Part shown: piece by piece, positions 8,706-18,142 of the stretch
Position numbering within the stretch: position 1 is the stretch's first letter
Layout of the letters: each line of letters opens with the position of its first letter
IMG/VR virus record: IMGVR_UViG_3300021961_000006
Span: 1 to 41,252 of that record
Direction: 5' to 3' (one strand)
From: a virus
Length of the DNA stretch: 41,252 nucleotides
Notes under the pieces: generated by a model
Seen by the model: only the letters and a program-made list of their open reading frames with translations
Database searches by the model: none
What the model was told of the DNA's origin: nothing
Position numbers and translations under genes: made by a program

Positions 8706-10472
8706 TTATTCAGTAGTGGCATTAGGAACAACTCGAGTTGCACCATCCGGCCCTACATAATAACTACCTGGGGGAAGTGTACTTAGCTGCTCTGGAGTAG
8801 TGACAATATATGCCTCAACTTGTTTGCCATCGATAAGTTTTGGAACCGTAAGTAATTTATTTTTGATCTCATTAATAGGAACTAACTTTCCAGGATCATT
8901 CTCAAGGCTTTGTTCAAGTACTTCCCCACGTTTGCGAATATCGAGCAGTGGTAGCAATGTATTGTTTGCTGCTTCAGCAGCCGCCCTAGCAAATTTTCTT
9001 TTTACATGGGCAGGAGGTGGCATATCTCCTCCAGTTTGACTCATATAAGCCTGATAATATTCCATATAAGTGTCTTCAAACACACTTATAGCATTGTTAG
9101 CCCGTATTAAATTGTCACCAGTTAGTTTTGTATTTTTCCTAATTTCATTTACGGTAACAGCAACATAATCACCATAAATTGCCGTAACAGTTGGATCTTC
9201 AAGAATATCTAATCCAGCTTGTATACTCTCAACTTCATTGAGCAGAGCGGCACGATCTGTTGGATTAATTCCTGAAGCACTCATAATTTTTTCTATGAGA
9301 TAGGATTGACTAGAAGGGATCCCAGACACCGCCAAACTTTTTGTTAATTCCGATTTTAGTTTTAGTGAATTTCTTTTACTAACATCGTCTGCAACAACAC
9401 CTGCATTTTGTAATGAACGAAGGTATGTGATTGAGTCAGGATCATTTTTGTACTTTTGATATAAAATACTTAATTCTTTTTCACCAAATCCATTATTTGC
9501 AAAAGCCTGGGTAATATCTATTTTATTGTTTCGCGTTGTAGTTTCTCGCGCATCTTTGTCTAATGACTTTCGATAATTGTATAACGAGATGTTATTACTA
9601 ACGATTGCAGTTTTAGTTTTTTCTAGTTTTGTTTTAATTTCACTATTTAAGGCCCAATCAGGAATACTATCCAGTAATTCTGTGGAGCCTAGTTCCAATG
9701 CTTTGGATTCTACTGCTTCAAAAATTAGTTCTTTTCTTCGTAAGTTAGAAAGTCCATACCATTTTCCGGTAGTCTCATCATGAGATTTAAGATCATCTAT
9801 CTTTAATCCAATAGTCCTATTTACTGCTCGTGTCTCTGGATTAGTAACAAAATCTTCAACGATTAAATTATTACGAATATGCTCACTAAACGATTGCTCA
9901 TTTTTTTCAATCATAAACTTGGCACGTTCAGCAGCCCAAGTTTGTGAGTATTGAGTGTATAAATTTTCTATGGCTGTTCCAACACCGCCATAATAAAACT
10001 CATTAGATTTATCAATCTGAGAAAGTACTTTTTGTCTACCATCCTCAAGAGCCTGATCTAATAGTGTTTTATCATTTTTGATAGAAGGATTTCCCTGTAT
10101 TGAATCAATAACAGGTTGTATTAATTCTCGTCCGCGCTCTATCCCGAGCTGTTCAATTACCTTATATTTTATAGAAGGAACTAATTCAGGATGTAGCTCA
10201 CCTAATTGTGCTTTAGTTACATCTCCGTTATTGAAAGAATCTCTTGCAGATTGAACATAAAAATCTAGTTTTTCTGCTTGTTCTTTTTCACGTCGAGCCA
10301 GTTCTTTGTCTCTGGCTTGATCTATAAGAGTAGCAGTAGCACCAAAAGTCTCAGCTAATTGCCAAGCCTGTGCCGCACTGTTCATGTTGGGAGTAATAGC
10401 CGAGACACTAGGTAGCCGTACACTCTGCAATCCGGTAGATGCAGACTTATATTCAACTTGTTTCCTTGCCAT
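8706..10472 (-). CDS. 15: Internal virion protein C (T7 gp15-like)
   Basis: 588 aa, shorter than T7 gp15 (747). Almost entirely charged alpha-helical sequence with no obvious enzyme motif and no signal peptide. An early segment, AEKLDFYVQSARDSFNNGD, and the C-terminal PPGSYYVGPDGATRVVPN are characteristic of the protein as read, but I cannot tie them to a catalytic domain. Synteny (gp14-like, this gene, gp16-like) makes it the inner-core and ejection protein equivalent to gp15. RBS: AAGGG eight bases before the ATG. Confidence 0.8.
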   Translation of the reverse strand: MARKQVEYKSASTGLQSVRLPSVSAITPNMNSAAQAWQLAETFGATATLIDQARDKELARREKEQAEKLDFYVQSARDSFNNGDVTKAQLGELHPELVPSIKYKVIEQLGIERGRELIQPVIDSIQGNPSIKNDKTLLDQALEDGRQKVLSQIDKSNEFYYGGVGTAIENLYTQYSQTWAAERAKFMIEKNEQSFSEHIRNNLIVEDFVTNPETRAVNRTIGLKIDDLKSHDETTGKWYGLSNLRRKELIFEAVESKALELGSTELLDSIPDWALNSEIKTKLEKTKTAIVSNNISLYNYRKSLDKDARETTTRNNKIDITQAFANNGFGEKELSILYQKYKNDPDSITYLRSLQNAGVVADDVSKRNSLKLKSELTKSLAVSGIPSSQSYLIEKIMSASGINPTDRAALLNEVESIQAGLDILEDPTVTAIYGDYVAVTVNEIRKNTKLTGDNLIRANNAISVFEDTYMEYYQAYMSQTGGDMPPPAHVKRKFARAAAEAANNTLLPLLDIRKRGEVLEQSLENDPGKLVPINEIKNKLLTVPKLIDGKQVEAYIVTTPEQLSTLPPGSYYVGPDGATRVVPNATTE

Positions 10473-10481
10473 TATTATCCC

Positions 10482-10994
10482 TTATCCTGTGGGGTTTCTG
10501 CGTCTAGCGTCATCTATAGTGGTCCCAATACGCAAAGCGGTCCCAAGATAATCAGGTCGCTTTACTGGAGGGATTGAGTTAATCGCACTCGCAGTTTTTG
10601 CATAGTTATTGTAGAGGTCAGCATTAATAGCTTGATCACGACGAAGATAATTAACTTCGGTATTCACATTATCTCTTCCAGCCTTGGCATCAATGTCAGC
10701 CAAGAGTGCATCTACAGACATACCAGACACACCGCTCTCACCTGCAGCGACTGTAGCTGTAGCTTTGGCAGACCTCGCTGCCATATTATTTACAAGCTGC
10801 TGTTCTGCTGCGTTCTGTGATTCCGCAATCTTTTCAAAATTTGCATTAGCCTGGTTGTATCGATAGGCTTGCATTTGAGCATTGTATGCTTGTTGATTAG
10901 CCCTGCGTTGCTCACTAGCTGCCTGTTGCTGCTGTATCAAGCCAACAGCGGATGAAGCTATAGACAGCATGGTCAATGTTGTCGGTTCACACAT
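10482..10994 (-). CDS. 14: Internal virion protein B (T7 gp14-like)
   Basis: 170 aa (T7 gp14 is 196). The N-terminus MCEPTTLTMLSIASSAVGLI is hydrophobic and followed by a Gln/Ala/Asn-rich helix (QQQQAASEQRRANQQAYNAQ), as is typical of gp14-like ejection proteins, which form the outer-membrane pore. The motif SGVSGMSVDALLADI follows. It sits between gp13-like and gp15-like genes. No catalytic residues are expected. Confidence 0.85.
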   Translation of the reverse strand: MCEPTTLTMLSIASSAVGLIQQQQAASEQRRANQQAYNAQMQAYRYNQANANFEKIAESQNAAEQQLVNNMAARSAKATATVAAGESGVSGMSVDALLADIDAKAGRDNVNTEVNYLRRDQAINADLYNNYAKTASAINSIPPVKRPDYLGTALRIGTTIDDARRRNPTG

Positions 10995-10997
10995 ATA

Positions 10998-11471
10998 TTA
11001 TCTCTTCATAAAAAATCGGTGAAATGGCTCCCCATCAATTCCATGTGGGGTAGGCTCACAAATGGTAAACCCTAGCCATTTAAGCCAATGAATGTGTTTC
11101 TTGTTACCAACCCAGATGTAATTCTCTAGGTAATCATAAGCGTCTAGCATCGCTCCTGTGATGGTCCTACAGTGCTCTACAAACTCTCTTCGGACTGACC
11201 CTAGGAGATCCGTAGATAGCATCCAGGGGCATCCATATTGTCCACGGATACCACCACAGCCGAACACTAAGATAATCTTGTCTCCAAGCCATGCTGAGTA
11301 ACAAGCATCCGAAACAGCGTATGAATAGAGCAGGGCATCTTGAGGAGCCAACCCACTGGAGTGGGAGATTTCCTCAAGGTCTGCCTGTCGTAAATGTTTA
11401 GCTAGTAATATACAGTCATCTCGGGATGCTTCCCGGATAACAGGATTACATTCCCTTACTTCTCTTGACAT
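10998..11471 (-). CDS. 13: Internal virion protein A (T7 gp13-like, GNAT-like fold)
   Basis: 157 aa from ATG 11471 (MSREVREC), chosen because GGAAGGA lies five bases upstream; the longer frame would start further inside the tail tubular B gene. The segment YDYLENYIWVGNKKHIHWLK plus WLGF closely matches T7 gp13 YDTLWNYVWVGNTSHIRFLK. The arrangement resembles an acetyltransferase-like fold, as in gp13, and ends with EPFHRFFMKR. In T7, gp13 is needed for virion assembly but is largely absent from mature particles. It overlaps gene 12 by 26 bases. Confidence 0.8.
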   Translation of the reverse strand: MSREVRECNPVIREASRDDCILLAKHLRQADLEEISHSSGLAPQDALLYSYAVSDACYSAWLGDKIILVFGCGGIRGQYGCPWMLSTDLLGSVRREFVEHCRTITGAMLDAYDYLENYIWVGNKKHIHWLKWLGFTICEPTPHGIDGEPFHRFFMKR

Positions 11472-13803
11472 ACATTCCTTCCCAGTCCGCACTTAGCAAA
11501 GCTGACGGAAGGGGGGAGTCATTGATAATCGTCACAACAACCTCAGTATTCTGAGCTAGTACGGGGAACTTAAATATCCCATCTTCTAAATTAACTGTAC
11601 CTATGACAGTCGAGGATAGACCCACGGTCTTACCTGCAAAGATGTAGCTATAAGTAGATCGAGCTGTAGGTGTAACTTCAGCTTTGAAATACCCTGTATC
11701 AGAGTAGTTGATAGCCATGTTACGCACCTGGAGTCTACCCGCTGTATCTGACTTCTGGGCATTTCCAGCTTGAACCTTAATAGTCACAGGACTGAAGGTG
11801 TATCGCTTGCTGTACTTACGCCCGATTATCAAATCATTATTAGCGTAGTTACCAGCGATCCTGGCTCCACCAGCGGTGGGCTCGAGGTCAACCAAGATAC
11901 CAGCCTTCAGGGTTTGTCCTGTAGCTACGACACCTTGCCATTCTCCATCTGTTAAATCACAGGGGAGATCAGCTATATCTATGTTGCTATAGGTTCCATC
12001 AAAGGTGATATCAGCACCAGCAATCGTAACCTTACGATCTAGGTGTACTGTGTATGGTTCGTTAGCTCCGATATCCTCGATAGCTACTGACATCTTCTCC
12101 AGGTAAACTCCGTCCGATCTTTGAACAACCATAATCATATCAGACAATATGAAGTCTACATTCAGGATGTCATCACCATCATCAAACACCCATTTAGACC
12201 ATGAACTCTGGAGCTTCTCATTGTTACTCCAATAGAACTTATAGACGTATAGGGATGATGTATCTTCCTGGGATAGAACTGACAGGATGTTATTGTTTAA
12301 TCCTGCTGCAATCTTAATGATGTTCTTAGGAATATAACTAGGTACATGTGAGGTTATATCAGCGGCATCATTAGTGCCAGCTACCTCATCAATCGTAAAA
12401 TATTCACGGACACCGGAGTATTCCCCACGGTCAACCGCAAAGTAAATGTTGTTACCGAAACCAACAGGCTTTGCGCTTGTATTGGTTTCAAACTCTGTAG
12501 ATTGCTTGATAGCTACTGTACTTGGAGTTAGTAAATCTTGCTGAGTATCAACCACAAACTGAGTTTGAGCTGAGAACAACAGGAGCTGACGGTTATACGG
12601 AATAGCATGAATAAGGTTCGATACCTTTGTGTGGCTGGCCTGGACATCGATGACTTCTGAATCCAGGAGCTCCGTCACGGTAGTGCGATAGAAGTTAAAG
12701 AACTCTGCCGCCTCGGACATAATGACACCTTCGTCAGAAAGGAAACCTAAGCGGTTCCTGTAGAAGAAGATATCAGTAATTGTACTGCCTACGAAAGATG
12801 GATCTGGGTTTAGATCAATAGAGCCTACAGTCCTATCAGACCAACTGGCCTCACTAAACGTAAACGTACCATCAGCATTACGCACAAGGGTATGTGGCAT
12901 GGTACTAGCAGTGAACCCTAAGAGTTCATTAGGCTTGATTGTTTCTTTCCAAGCACCTGTACCAGTCGAATCAAACTCGACATAAAAGTTATCAAAGCCA
13001 TTGTTTTTATCACCAACGACTTCAACATTAAATCCATCAACACCAGCATTCGCTGGAAGATCACTAAACTTTTGAATCTGATCTTTAAGGGCAGTCATTG
13101 CCCCGTTGTTAAAACCATCCTCTGCTTTAATCGTAAAGTCGCTTGAGCTTCTCGAAATATGAATAATTGAGCCACTTCGACTAAATGAAAATCCACCACC
13201 CCATGCCACCAATCCATTGTAGAGCTGTGTAGCAATATAATCAGTTGAGATGTTCGCGGTATGTGAAGCTGTAGATCCGTCAGGTGTGGTGTATGTACCT
13301 CGAGTAGTACCGTCAATAACAACATTGTAGGTCTTACCGTAGTTACCTGCCTTGACGTTAATAAGTGCTTCGTAAGGACGATTGGTTGATCGATCTGATC
13401 GTTGAGTGACTTGAGTTGTCTTGTTTACGATAAATGTATAATCCGCAACCGTGACAGCTCTGAACGCAGTGGAGGGAGTAGTAGCAGTTAGGTAACCTGT
13501 ACCATCTGGAAATGAAACTGTTTTCTCATTACCATTTAAATCGAATACTTGTAGGTCACCATTGGTAATAACAACAACATATTGCTCGTTGCTATCCCTG
13601 TTAATTGTATGAACGTAAGCATCTCCAACGCTACCATTAATAATCTTTTTGAGATGCTTCGTAGGAGGCCGTTTCCTCAATCCTTGAGAAGTGGTACTTA
13701 GCCCGTTCTCTTGAGTTTCAGCTTGAGAAGAGAGTCGGAGAGTAAACGGCTGCTGAGAAATACCATTCACCAAATTAGGAATGGAAGAAGAAACTAAGGC
13801 CAT
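11446..13803 (-). CDS. 12: Tail tubular protein B, nozzle (T7 gp12)
   Basis: 785 aa, almost the T7 length (794). It starts MALVSSSIPNLVNGISQQPF, the typical gp12 opening (xPNLxxGISQQP), followed by LSSQAETQENGLSTTSQGLR and KRPPT. Internal landmarks include FFYRNRLGFLSDEGVIMSEA, conserved in nozzle proteins. It forms the tail nozzle attached to gp11 and binds the fibres. It follows gene 11 with a two-base gap. Confidence 0.95.
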   Translation of the reverse strand: MALVSSSIPNLVNGISQQPFTLRLSSQAETQENGLSTTSQGLRKRPPTKHLKKIINGSVGDAYVHTINRDSNEQYVVVITNGDLQVFDLNGNEKTVSFPDGTGYLTATTPSTAFRAVTVADYTFIVNKTTQVTQRSDRSTNRPYEALINVKAGNYGKTYNVVIDGTTRGTYTTPDGSTASHTANISTDYIATQLYNGLVAWGGGFSFSRSGSIIHISRSSSDFTIKAEDGFNNGAMTALKDQIQKFSDLPANAGVDGFNVEVVGDKNNGFDNFYVEFDSTGTGAWKETIKPNELLGFTASTMPHTLVRNADGTFTFSEASWSDRTVGSIDLNPDPSFVGSTITDIFFYRNRLGFLSDEGVIMSEAAEFFNFYRTTVTELLDSEVIDVQASHTKVSNLIHAIPYNRQLLLFSAQTQFVVDTQQDLLTPSTVAIKQSTEFETNTSAKPVGFGNNIYFAVDRGEYSGVREYFTIDEVAGTNDAADITSHVPSYIPKNIIKIAAGLNNNILSVLSQEDTSSLYVYKFYWSNNEKLQSSWSKWVFDDGDDILNVDFILSDMIMVVQRSDGVYLEKMSVAIEDIGANEPYTVHLDRKVTIAGADITFDGTYSNIDIADLPCDLTDGEWQGVVATGQTLKAGILVDLEPTAGGARIAGNYANNDLIIGRKYSKRYTFSPVTIKVQAGNAQKSDTAGRLQVRNMAINYSDTGYFKAEVTPTARSTYSYIFAGKTVGLSSTVIGTVNLEDGIFKFPVLAQNTEVVVTIINDSPLPSALLSADWEGMYVKRSKGM

Positions 13804-13805
13804 AA

Positions 13806-14399
13806 TCAGTACCGTTGAATTGCTCGATAAACAGAATAGTTGCCAGTAAGGATGTTGTAATCCCCGGTCAAACCTTCAGCCTTCTTAAGGGCAGTCAGGG
13901 CATCCCTTTCGTCAACCGCAGTGAATTGGTACAGAGCATCTGAACCAACAGTCCTCGCTTGGAAGACCCGTGCTGCTCTTACTGTAATGTAATGACGAGC
14001 CGTCTCAGGGAGATCCGTGAACGGCAGTAAGATCACCATGTCAACCTTGAGGGACTTGGTGAATTCGTATGTATGTGTTTTACGATTGTATAGACGAGCT
14101 CCACGTTGAGCCACATCTGTATCTTTATCTTCCTCTACCGTATCCACATGGAGACAGTTAGAGGGTAATGAAATCTGGTTTGTATAAGTAGCTGGGGTAA
14201 GGGTAATTCCCTTATCCGTATTGAAGTGCCAGCCCTTCGCCTGGACCGCACGATTGACTTCCGACAGCGTAGTCTGGGCTGTTACTGCATCAGCCACCGC
14301 AGCTCCTGCTTCCAAAGAAGAAATAGGAGATTCGCCTATTACAGCAAGTATGGTGTTCACAGCCTCTAGTTCAGAGGTCGGTGTCAGTACAGTAGCCAT
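13806..14399 (-). CDS. 11: Tail tubular protein A, adaptor (T7 gp11)
   Basis: 197 aa (T7 gp11 is 196). The opening LEAVNTILAVIGESPISSLE, then TLSEVNRAVQAKGWHFNTDK, is diagnostic of the gp11 adaptor, as is the later ETARHYITVRAARVFQ. The protein forms the dodecameric adaptor ring beneath the portal. The gene is the first after the capsid terminator, as in T7, where gene 11 follows the T-phi terminator by read-through. Confidence 0.95.
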   Translation of the reverse strand: MATVLTPTSELEAVNTILAVIGESPISSLEAGAAVADAVTAQTTLSEVNRAVQAKGWHFNTDKGITLTPATYTNQISLPSNCLHVDTVEEDKDTDVAQRGARLYNRKTHTYEFTKSLKVDMVILLPFTDLPETARHYITVRAARVFQARTVGSDALYQFTAVDERDALTALKKAEGLTGDYNILTGNYSVYRAIQRY

Positions 14400-14413
14400 G
14401 TATTATCCATAAA

Positions 14414-14447
14414 TAAAAAAGGGACCCCTGATTACTCAGAGGCCCCT
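14414..14447 (-). terminator. Strong rho-independent terminator after the capsid gene (T-phi equivalent)
   Basis: On the minus strand AGGGGCCTCTGA pairs with TCAGGGGTCCCT (12 bp, two G-U pairs) around a GTAA loop, followed by TTTTTT. The position between capsid and gene 11 is that of the T7 T-phi terminator, which lets capsid be made in excess over tail proteins. Confidence 0.95.
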
Positions 14448-14460
14448 AGGGTTACATCAA

Positions 14461-15411
14461 TTAGACAGCACCAGTTGCCAATTCAATAGCACACTCTGGG
14501 CGGAGGATTCCGTGACCCATTGCGTACTTAGCAACCATGAGCGTACCTTGACGGCGAATGTCGTACTCAGACTCCATTGCGAGGTCGAGTAGCTTAACCG
14601 TACCAACCGCTTCTTTCTGCATTACAACAGCAACCGTAGTAGCTGCATTAACAGCATACTGAAGATCAGAGTCACCAGCTAAAACGCCAGTAGACACGTT
14701 AGTAGAAGGAATATGGTTAGAAGGAACAATGGTCAGACCAGCAATACGGAAGACTTTACCTTCTGAGTACACACCAGATCCACCCCAGTCTTTGTTCAAG
14801 ACATCGGTGTTTTGAGTAAGTGCATAGTACTGAGCTGGACGAACAAACGCATAGCGATCAGTTTCAGGTACATCTTTCTCATCAAACGTCTGAGCAGCCT
14901 CGAAGAGAGCAGCAATCAGAGTAGCTGTAGTCGATGCCATTGTAGCATCAGTGATACGAGCACCACCGTTGCCACCAGTAACTGTAGCAGAAGCACGAGC
15001 AGCCAAGATAGCTGTGTTAAATAGGTGCTTGTCAGCAGTTACTGCAAGAGCTTCACCGAGCTTCTTGCTGTAGTTAGCACGAACATCGTAGTGGTTCTTT
15101 GCTTCGTCGATGTTAGCAATAAATGTGTGAGCGATGAGAAGATCATCAATCGTGATCACTCGCTCTGCGTGGTTCATTGCAGTACCAACGATTTCAGAAC
15201 CAGGAGTGTGGTACTCAGCAGAGAAGTTACCTGTTACAGGGAACTGAGCTGACTTACCATTGCTGATGGTTCGCACCATGTGCTTGTCCATCATTACGTT
15301 CTTTTCAGCAAATGCAGTGAGAACCTCACCAGCAAATACTTTTAGAAACAAACTATCTACGTCACCTGAGCCATTTACCTGACCGAGACGAGATACAGTA
15401 GCGTTAGCCAT
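14461..15411 (-). CDS. 10: Major capsid protein (T7 gp10A type)
   Basis: 316 aa (T7 10A is 345). MANATVSRLGQVNGSGDVDS, then LFLKVFAGEVLTAFAE, is the classic opening of T7-like capsids. The HK97-fold region includes GKSAQFPVTGNFSAEYHTPG, ending ILRPECAIELATGAV. AAGGA is present about ten bases before the ATG. The gene is bracketed by hairpins upstream (15412-15584) and by a strong terminator downstream, so its transcription can be adjusted separately. I see no obvious slippery frameshift site giving a 10B form. Confidence 0.97.
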   Translation of the reverse strand: MANATVSRLGQVNGSGDVDSLFLKVFAGEVLTAFAEKNVMMDKHMVRTISNGKSAQFPVTGNFSAEYHTPGSEIVGTAMNHAERVITIDDLLIAHTFIANIDEAKNHYDVRANYSKKLGEALAVTADKHLFNTAILAARASATVTGGNGGARITDATMASTTATLIAALFEAAQTFDEKDVPETDRYAFVRPAQYYALTQNTDVLNKDWGGSGVYSEGKVFRIAGLTIVPSNHIPSTNVSTGVLAGDSDLQYAVNAATTVAVVMQKEAVGTVKLLDLAMESEYDIRRQGTLMVAKYAMGHGILRPECAIELATGAV

Positions 15412-15584
15412 GTTAAATACATCCTTGTGAATGAGTAAAAGAAAGTAAGCTCTCTAAACTCACACACACAGACACAACAGGATTATCCTCCGCAGAGGGT
15501 CAAGTAGTTGTGTGGTAGTTCGTAAAGCGTCACCACCGCGTAGAGACGCAGTGTGGTGGGGGAAGGCCCACAAGGGGCCATTCC
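15412..15584 (-). promoter_or_regulatory. Capsid leader with three hairpins, no gene
   Basis: The 173 bases between scaffold and capsid contain, in minus-strand order: GGCCC(CTTGT)GGGCC, then CACCAC...GTGGTG enclosing GCGT(CTCT)ACGC, then CCTC(TGCG)GAGG. None has a long U-tract. They could be RNA-processing sites (T7 late mRNAs are cut at hairpins) or stabilise the capsid message. I do not find a good match to the phage promoter motif described at 27250 here. Confidence 0.55.
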
Positions 15585-16370
15585 TTATAAGATATTAGAT
15601 CGTCCGAGCTTTTGCTGAACCCGTGCTCTAAACGCTGGGTCAGTCTTATACTCTTCCGTTGCCATATCTTTAGTTAGTTGCGCTACAGACTCATAGATAT
15701 CACCTGCACTAGGAGCAGCAGTGTTGCCTCTCATAAGTGTAGGTTCATTAGGTCTCGCCGCAGCAAACTTCTGGTATACACCAGCTACGGCAAGTTGAGC
15801 CTGATCTTTGTTACCAGAGTCTACCGCAGCATTGTACACAGCGATCTCACTAGGACTGAGGTTTGCCTTAGCCCATGTAACCATCTCTGTGAATTGCTGA
15901 TCTCCTCCAGCAACGGCTTTCACCTCGGACTCGTATAAAGACGCAACGGCCTTTTGACCTTCGATGTATTGGTCAACGATGTTCCGTGGATAACCAGCTT
16001 TTTCTAACTGCTCATATGACGTAGCAGATAGCTCACCTTTATCATAAAACTCGTTTGAGTAATCCTCGAGGTTCAACCCTTTAGACTCAAGAGCTTCGGC
16101 AACTTCATCCTGGGACGGAGCTGCTTTTTCTTCAGTTGTTTCTTTAGGTTTGCCTAACTTAGACTCGAGCTCTGAATAGGCTTTCGCTAGTTCTTCCGGC
16201 GATTTAAATTTCTCAGGAAGCCACTGAGGTCGTTCATCAGAACTCTCCAGGTTATCCTGATTTCCAGCATCACTAGGCTGACTTGCAGCCTCAGCTTTTG
16301 CCACCATCTCTTCAACATATTTTGGATCTTCTGCTTCTTGCTGTACAGGTACAGTAACTTTATCTACCAT
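15585..16370 (-). CDS. 9: Capsid assembly scaffolding protein (T7 gp9-like)
   Basis: 261 aa, acidic and Glu/Ala/Lys-rich, like other T7-type scaffolds (T7 gp9 is 307). The start is taken as ATG 16370 (MVDKVTVPVQQEAEDPK), which overlaps the previous stop as TAATG; an in-frame ATG three codons earlier is also possible. The N-terminal third is disordered and acidic, and it contains the segment RPQWLPEKFKSPEELAKAYS, a hallmark of podovirus scaffolds. The C-terminal FRARVQQKLGRSNIL is basic, as expected for the capsid-binding end. Position between portal and capsid fits. Confidence 0.9.
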   Translation of the reverse strand: MVDKVTVPVQQEAEDPKYVEEMVAKAEAASQPSDAGNQDNLESSDERPQWLPEKFKSPEELAKAYSELESKLGKPKETTEEKAAPSQDEVAEALESKGLNLEDYSNEFYDKGELSATSYEQLEKAGYPRNIVDQYIEGQKAVASLYESEVKAVAGGDQQFTEMVTWAKANLSPSEIAVYNAAVDSGNKDQAQLAVAGVYQKFAAARPNEPTLMRGNTAAPSAGDIYESVAQLTKDMATEEYKTDPAFRARVQQKLGRSNIL

Positions 16371-16537
16371 TAGAACCATTCAACCTTTAATCCGAAAGAC
16401 GAGGTATAAACTCGAGCTCCGGGTTTTTGTTTATTTTCTGAGACCTTCTCTTCAGAATCCACCTGGGACTCTTCTTTTTGAGAAGAGACCTCAGGTTTTT
16501 TCTGCTTTGAAGCCTCAGGCTTTTTAGCCTTGGGCAT
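16370..16537 (-). CDS. Lys/Glu-rich 55-aa protein between portal and scaffold
   Basis: A 55-residue frame (MPKAKKPEASKQKKPEV..., ending ARVYTSSFGLKVEWF) starts at ATG 16537 inside the end of the portal gene and stops with TAATG at the scaffold start, so it exactly fills the gap between the two. Composition is extremely Lys/Glu/Ser/Pro-rich and probably disordered, with a short hydrophobic C-terminus. T7 has no gene here. It may be a minor virion or assembly factor; I do not recognise a family. Tight coupling on both sides is the main evidence that it is real. Confidence 0.7.
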   Translation of the reverse strand: MPKAKKPEASKQKKPEVSSQKEESQVDSEEKVSENKQKPGARVYTSSFGLKVEWF

Positions 16538-18131
16538 TTTCTAATCCATCCATCATTGCTTGAACTGACTCAGGATCAACGCCGCCATTCATTTCCAAGC
16601 CTTGTTGAGCTAATTGCCCCATTTGGTTCACGGCTGGGCCGGTTCCCTTATCTACGACTTGCGACATCATAGCTTGTTGTTGAGCCATCATCATTTCTTC
16701 TTGAAGTTCTTCCTCGGATTTTACCAGTCCCTTCATGTCTATACCTAAGGCGGCTCCAGTGCGGAGCAGAGCATCGGACTTAACAATCTCAGGAGGAAGT
16801 TGAGCGATAGAAGCCGCAGCTTCAAAGAACATTTGGAGTTTGCTCAGATCGTTACCTCTACCAAGAGCTTCCAATCCAGTAACTATGACTGGCTGGACTA
16901 CCCCCTCTGGTAATGTTGGTAAGCGTTTCTGACGCTCCATTTGGAACATCAACCTCTTAACGAGAGGCAATTGAAATTCCTGACTAAGGATTGAGTAGAT
17001 ACCCCCCAGGGCAGACTCAAGCTCATTAGCCATATAACGAATCTCTTCTGCTGTTACTCTCTCACCACTACGCTGAACAGCGGAGTTTAAGAGGAACGCA
17101 AAAGAAAGACGTTCGTTAATCTGTGTGACTGTTTCCAGGGAAACCCTAAAGTCGTTGTACTTTTGTAGCTGGATAGTGGATACATCCGTAGCCATACCTT
17201 CTACAAAAGCACCATTGTCAGACTCAGCAAGTTCTGCCATGTCGGTCACACCATTAGGATTGACCAAAAACAGAACTTTAGATGCAGCCGCAGAACCTTC
17301 TACGATTGACTGAGTGAGACCCTCGAGTGACTTAAGATCACCTAGGTACTCTTCAACATATCCTCGACCATAGTCTTCACCGTCAATCTTGGTGAAGCGA
17401 ACAGGTATCCAAGGAGATTTATCGAGTGGGTATGATCCTTCGCTACTAGGTATACGAATACCTTTCACTTCTTGATATACCTTCCACTTATTATCTGCTC
17501 GATAAACGTGTGTGAAGAGATCAACATTCTTATTTCTGGTAGATGAATCTTCATTCATCTTACCTAAGACCATTTCCTTTACTTTATCATCCAGTGTCTC
17601 CACGGAAACACTTTCTTTGGTAATGATCTCGAGGACGTTACCCATTGGGTCACGCCTTACAACAAATCTATCTAACCGGAATACTCGAACACCACCTTCT
17701 TTAGGTAGATACAGGAGTACATTTCCGGTAACGAGAAGCTGCTTAAGAGCTTCAAATCCACCCACCCTGATAGCCGATGCTTCAACTTCATTCATGATTG
17801 ACCGTTCAATCCGGTTCAATCCTTCTTCAACCTTTGCTCTCATACCCTCTTGTTGAGTTAATTCCTCGAGAGCAAAGTCATCTATACTAAGACGAAAGAA
17901 GGGAGCATTGGGGGGAAGTAAAGCGATCAAGAGCTTAGAGGCGAGATTGTTTACACCTCTAGCTCCGATGCCTTGCCACGGCGTTAGCAAACGCGAGTGG
18001 CTTGAATGAGTGTCGCGGGTTAATAAGGATGGGATGGTTAACTCAGCGCAGTCCCGAGCTCGATCAAGAAACGGTTGTCTCCGTGTCTCAAGCTGGGCAT
18101 AGACTGCACCGCACGTCATATTGTAGTCCAT
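16524..18131 (-). CDS. 8: Portal (head-tail connector) protein, T7 gp8
   Basis: 535 aa, essentially the T7 length (536). The region LTPWQGIGARGVNNLASKLL, followed by IALLPPNAPFFRL, is the family signature, and RSGERVTAEEIRYMANELES is also typical of gp8-like portals. The C-terminal end is Gln/Met-rich (EEMMMAQQQAMMSQ). It forms the dodecameric DNA channel at the head vertex and docks the terminase during packaging. Confidence 0.97.
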   Translation of the reverse strand: MDYNMTCGAVYAQLETRRQPFLDRARDCAELTIPSLLTRDTHSSHSRLLTPWQGIGARGVNNLASKLLIALLPPNAPFFRLSIDDFALEELTQQEGMRAKVEEGLNRIERSIMNEVEASAIRVGGFEALKQLLVTGNVLLYLPKEGGVRVFRLDRFVVRRDPMGNVLEIITKESVSVETLDDKVKEMVLGKMNEDSSTRNKNVDLFTHVYRADNKWKVYQEVKGIRIPSSEGSYPLDKSPWIPVRFTKIDGEDYGRGYVEEYLGDLKSLEGLTQSIVEGSAAASKVLFLVNPNGVTDMAELAESDNGAFVEGMATDVSTIQLQKYNDFRVSLETVTQINERLSFAFLLNSAVQRSGERVTAEEIRYMANELESALGGIYSILSQEFQLPLVKRLMFQMERQKRLPTLPEGVVQPVIVTGLEALGRGNDLSKLQMFFEAAASIAQLPPEIVKSDALLRTGAALGIDMKGLVKSEEELQEEMMMAQQQAMMSQVVDKGTGPAVNQMGQLAQQGLEMNGGVDPESVQAMMDGLENAQG

Positions 18132-18142
18132 CCCTTATTGCC

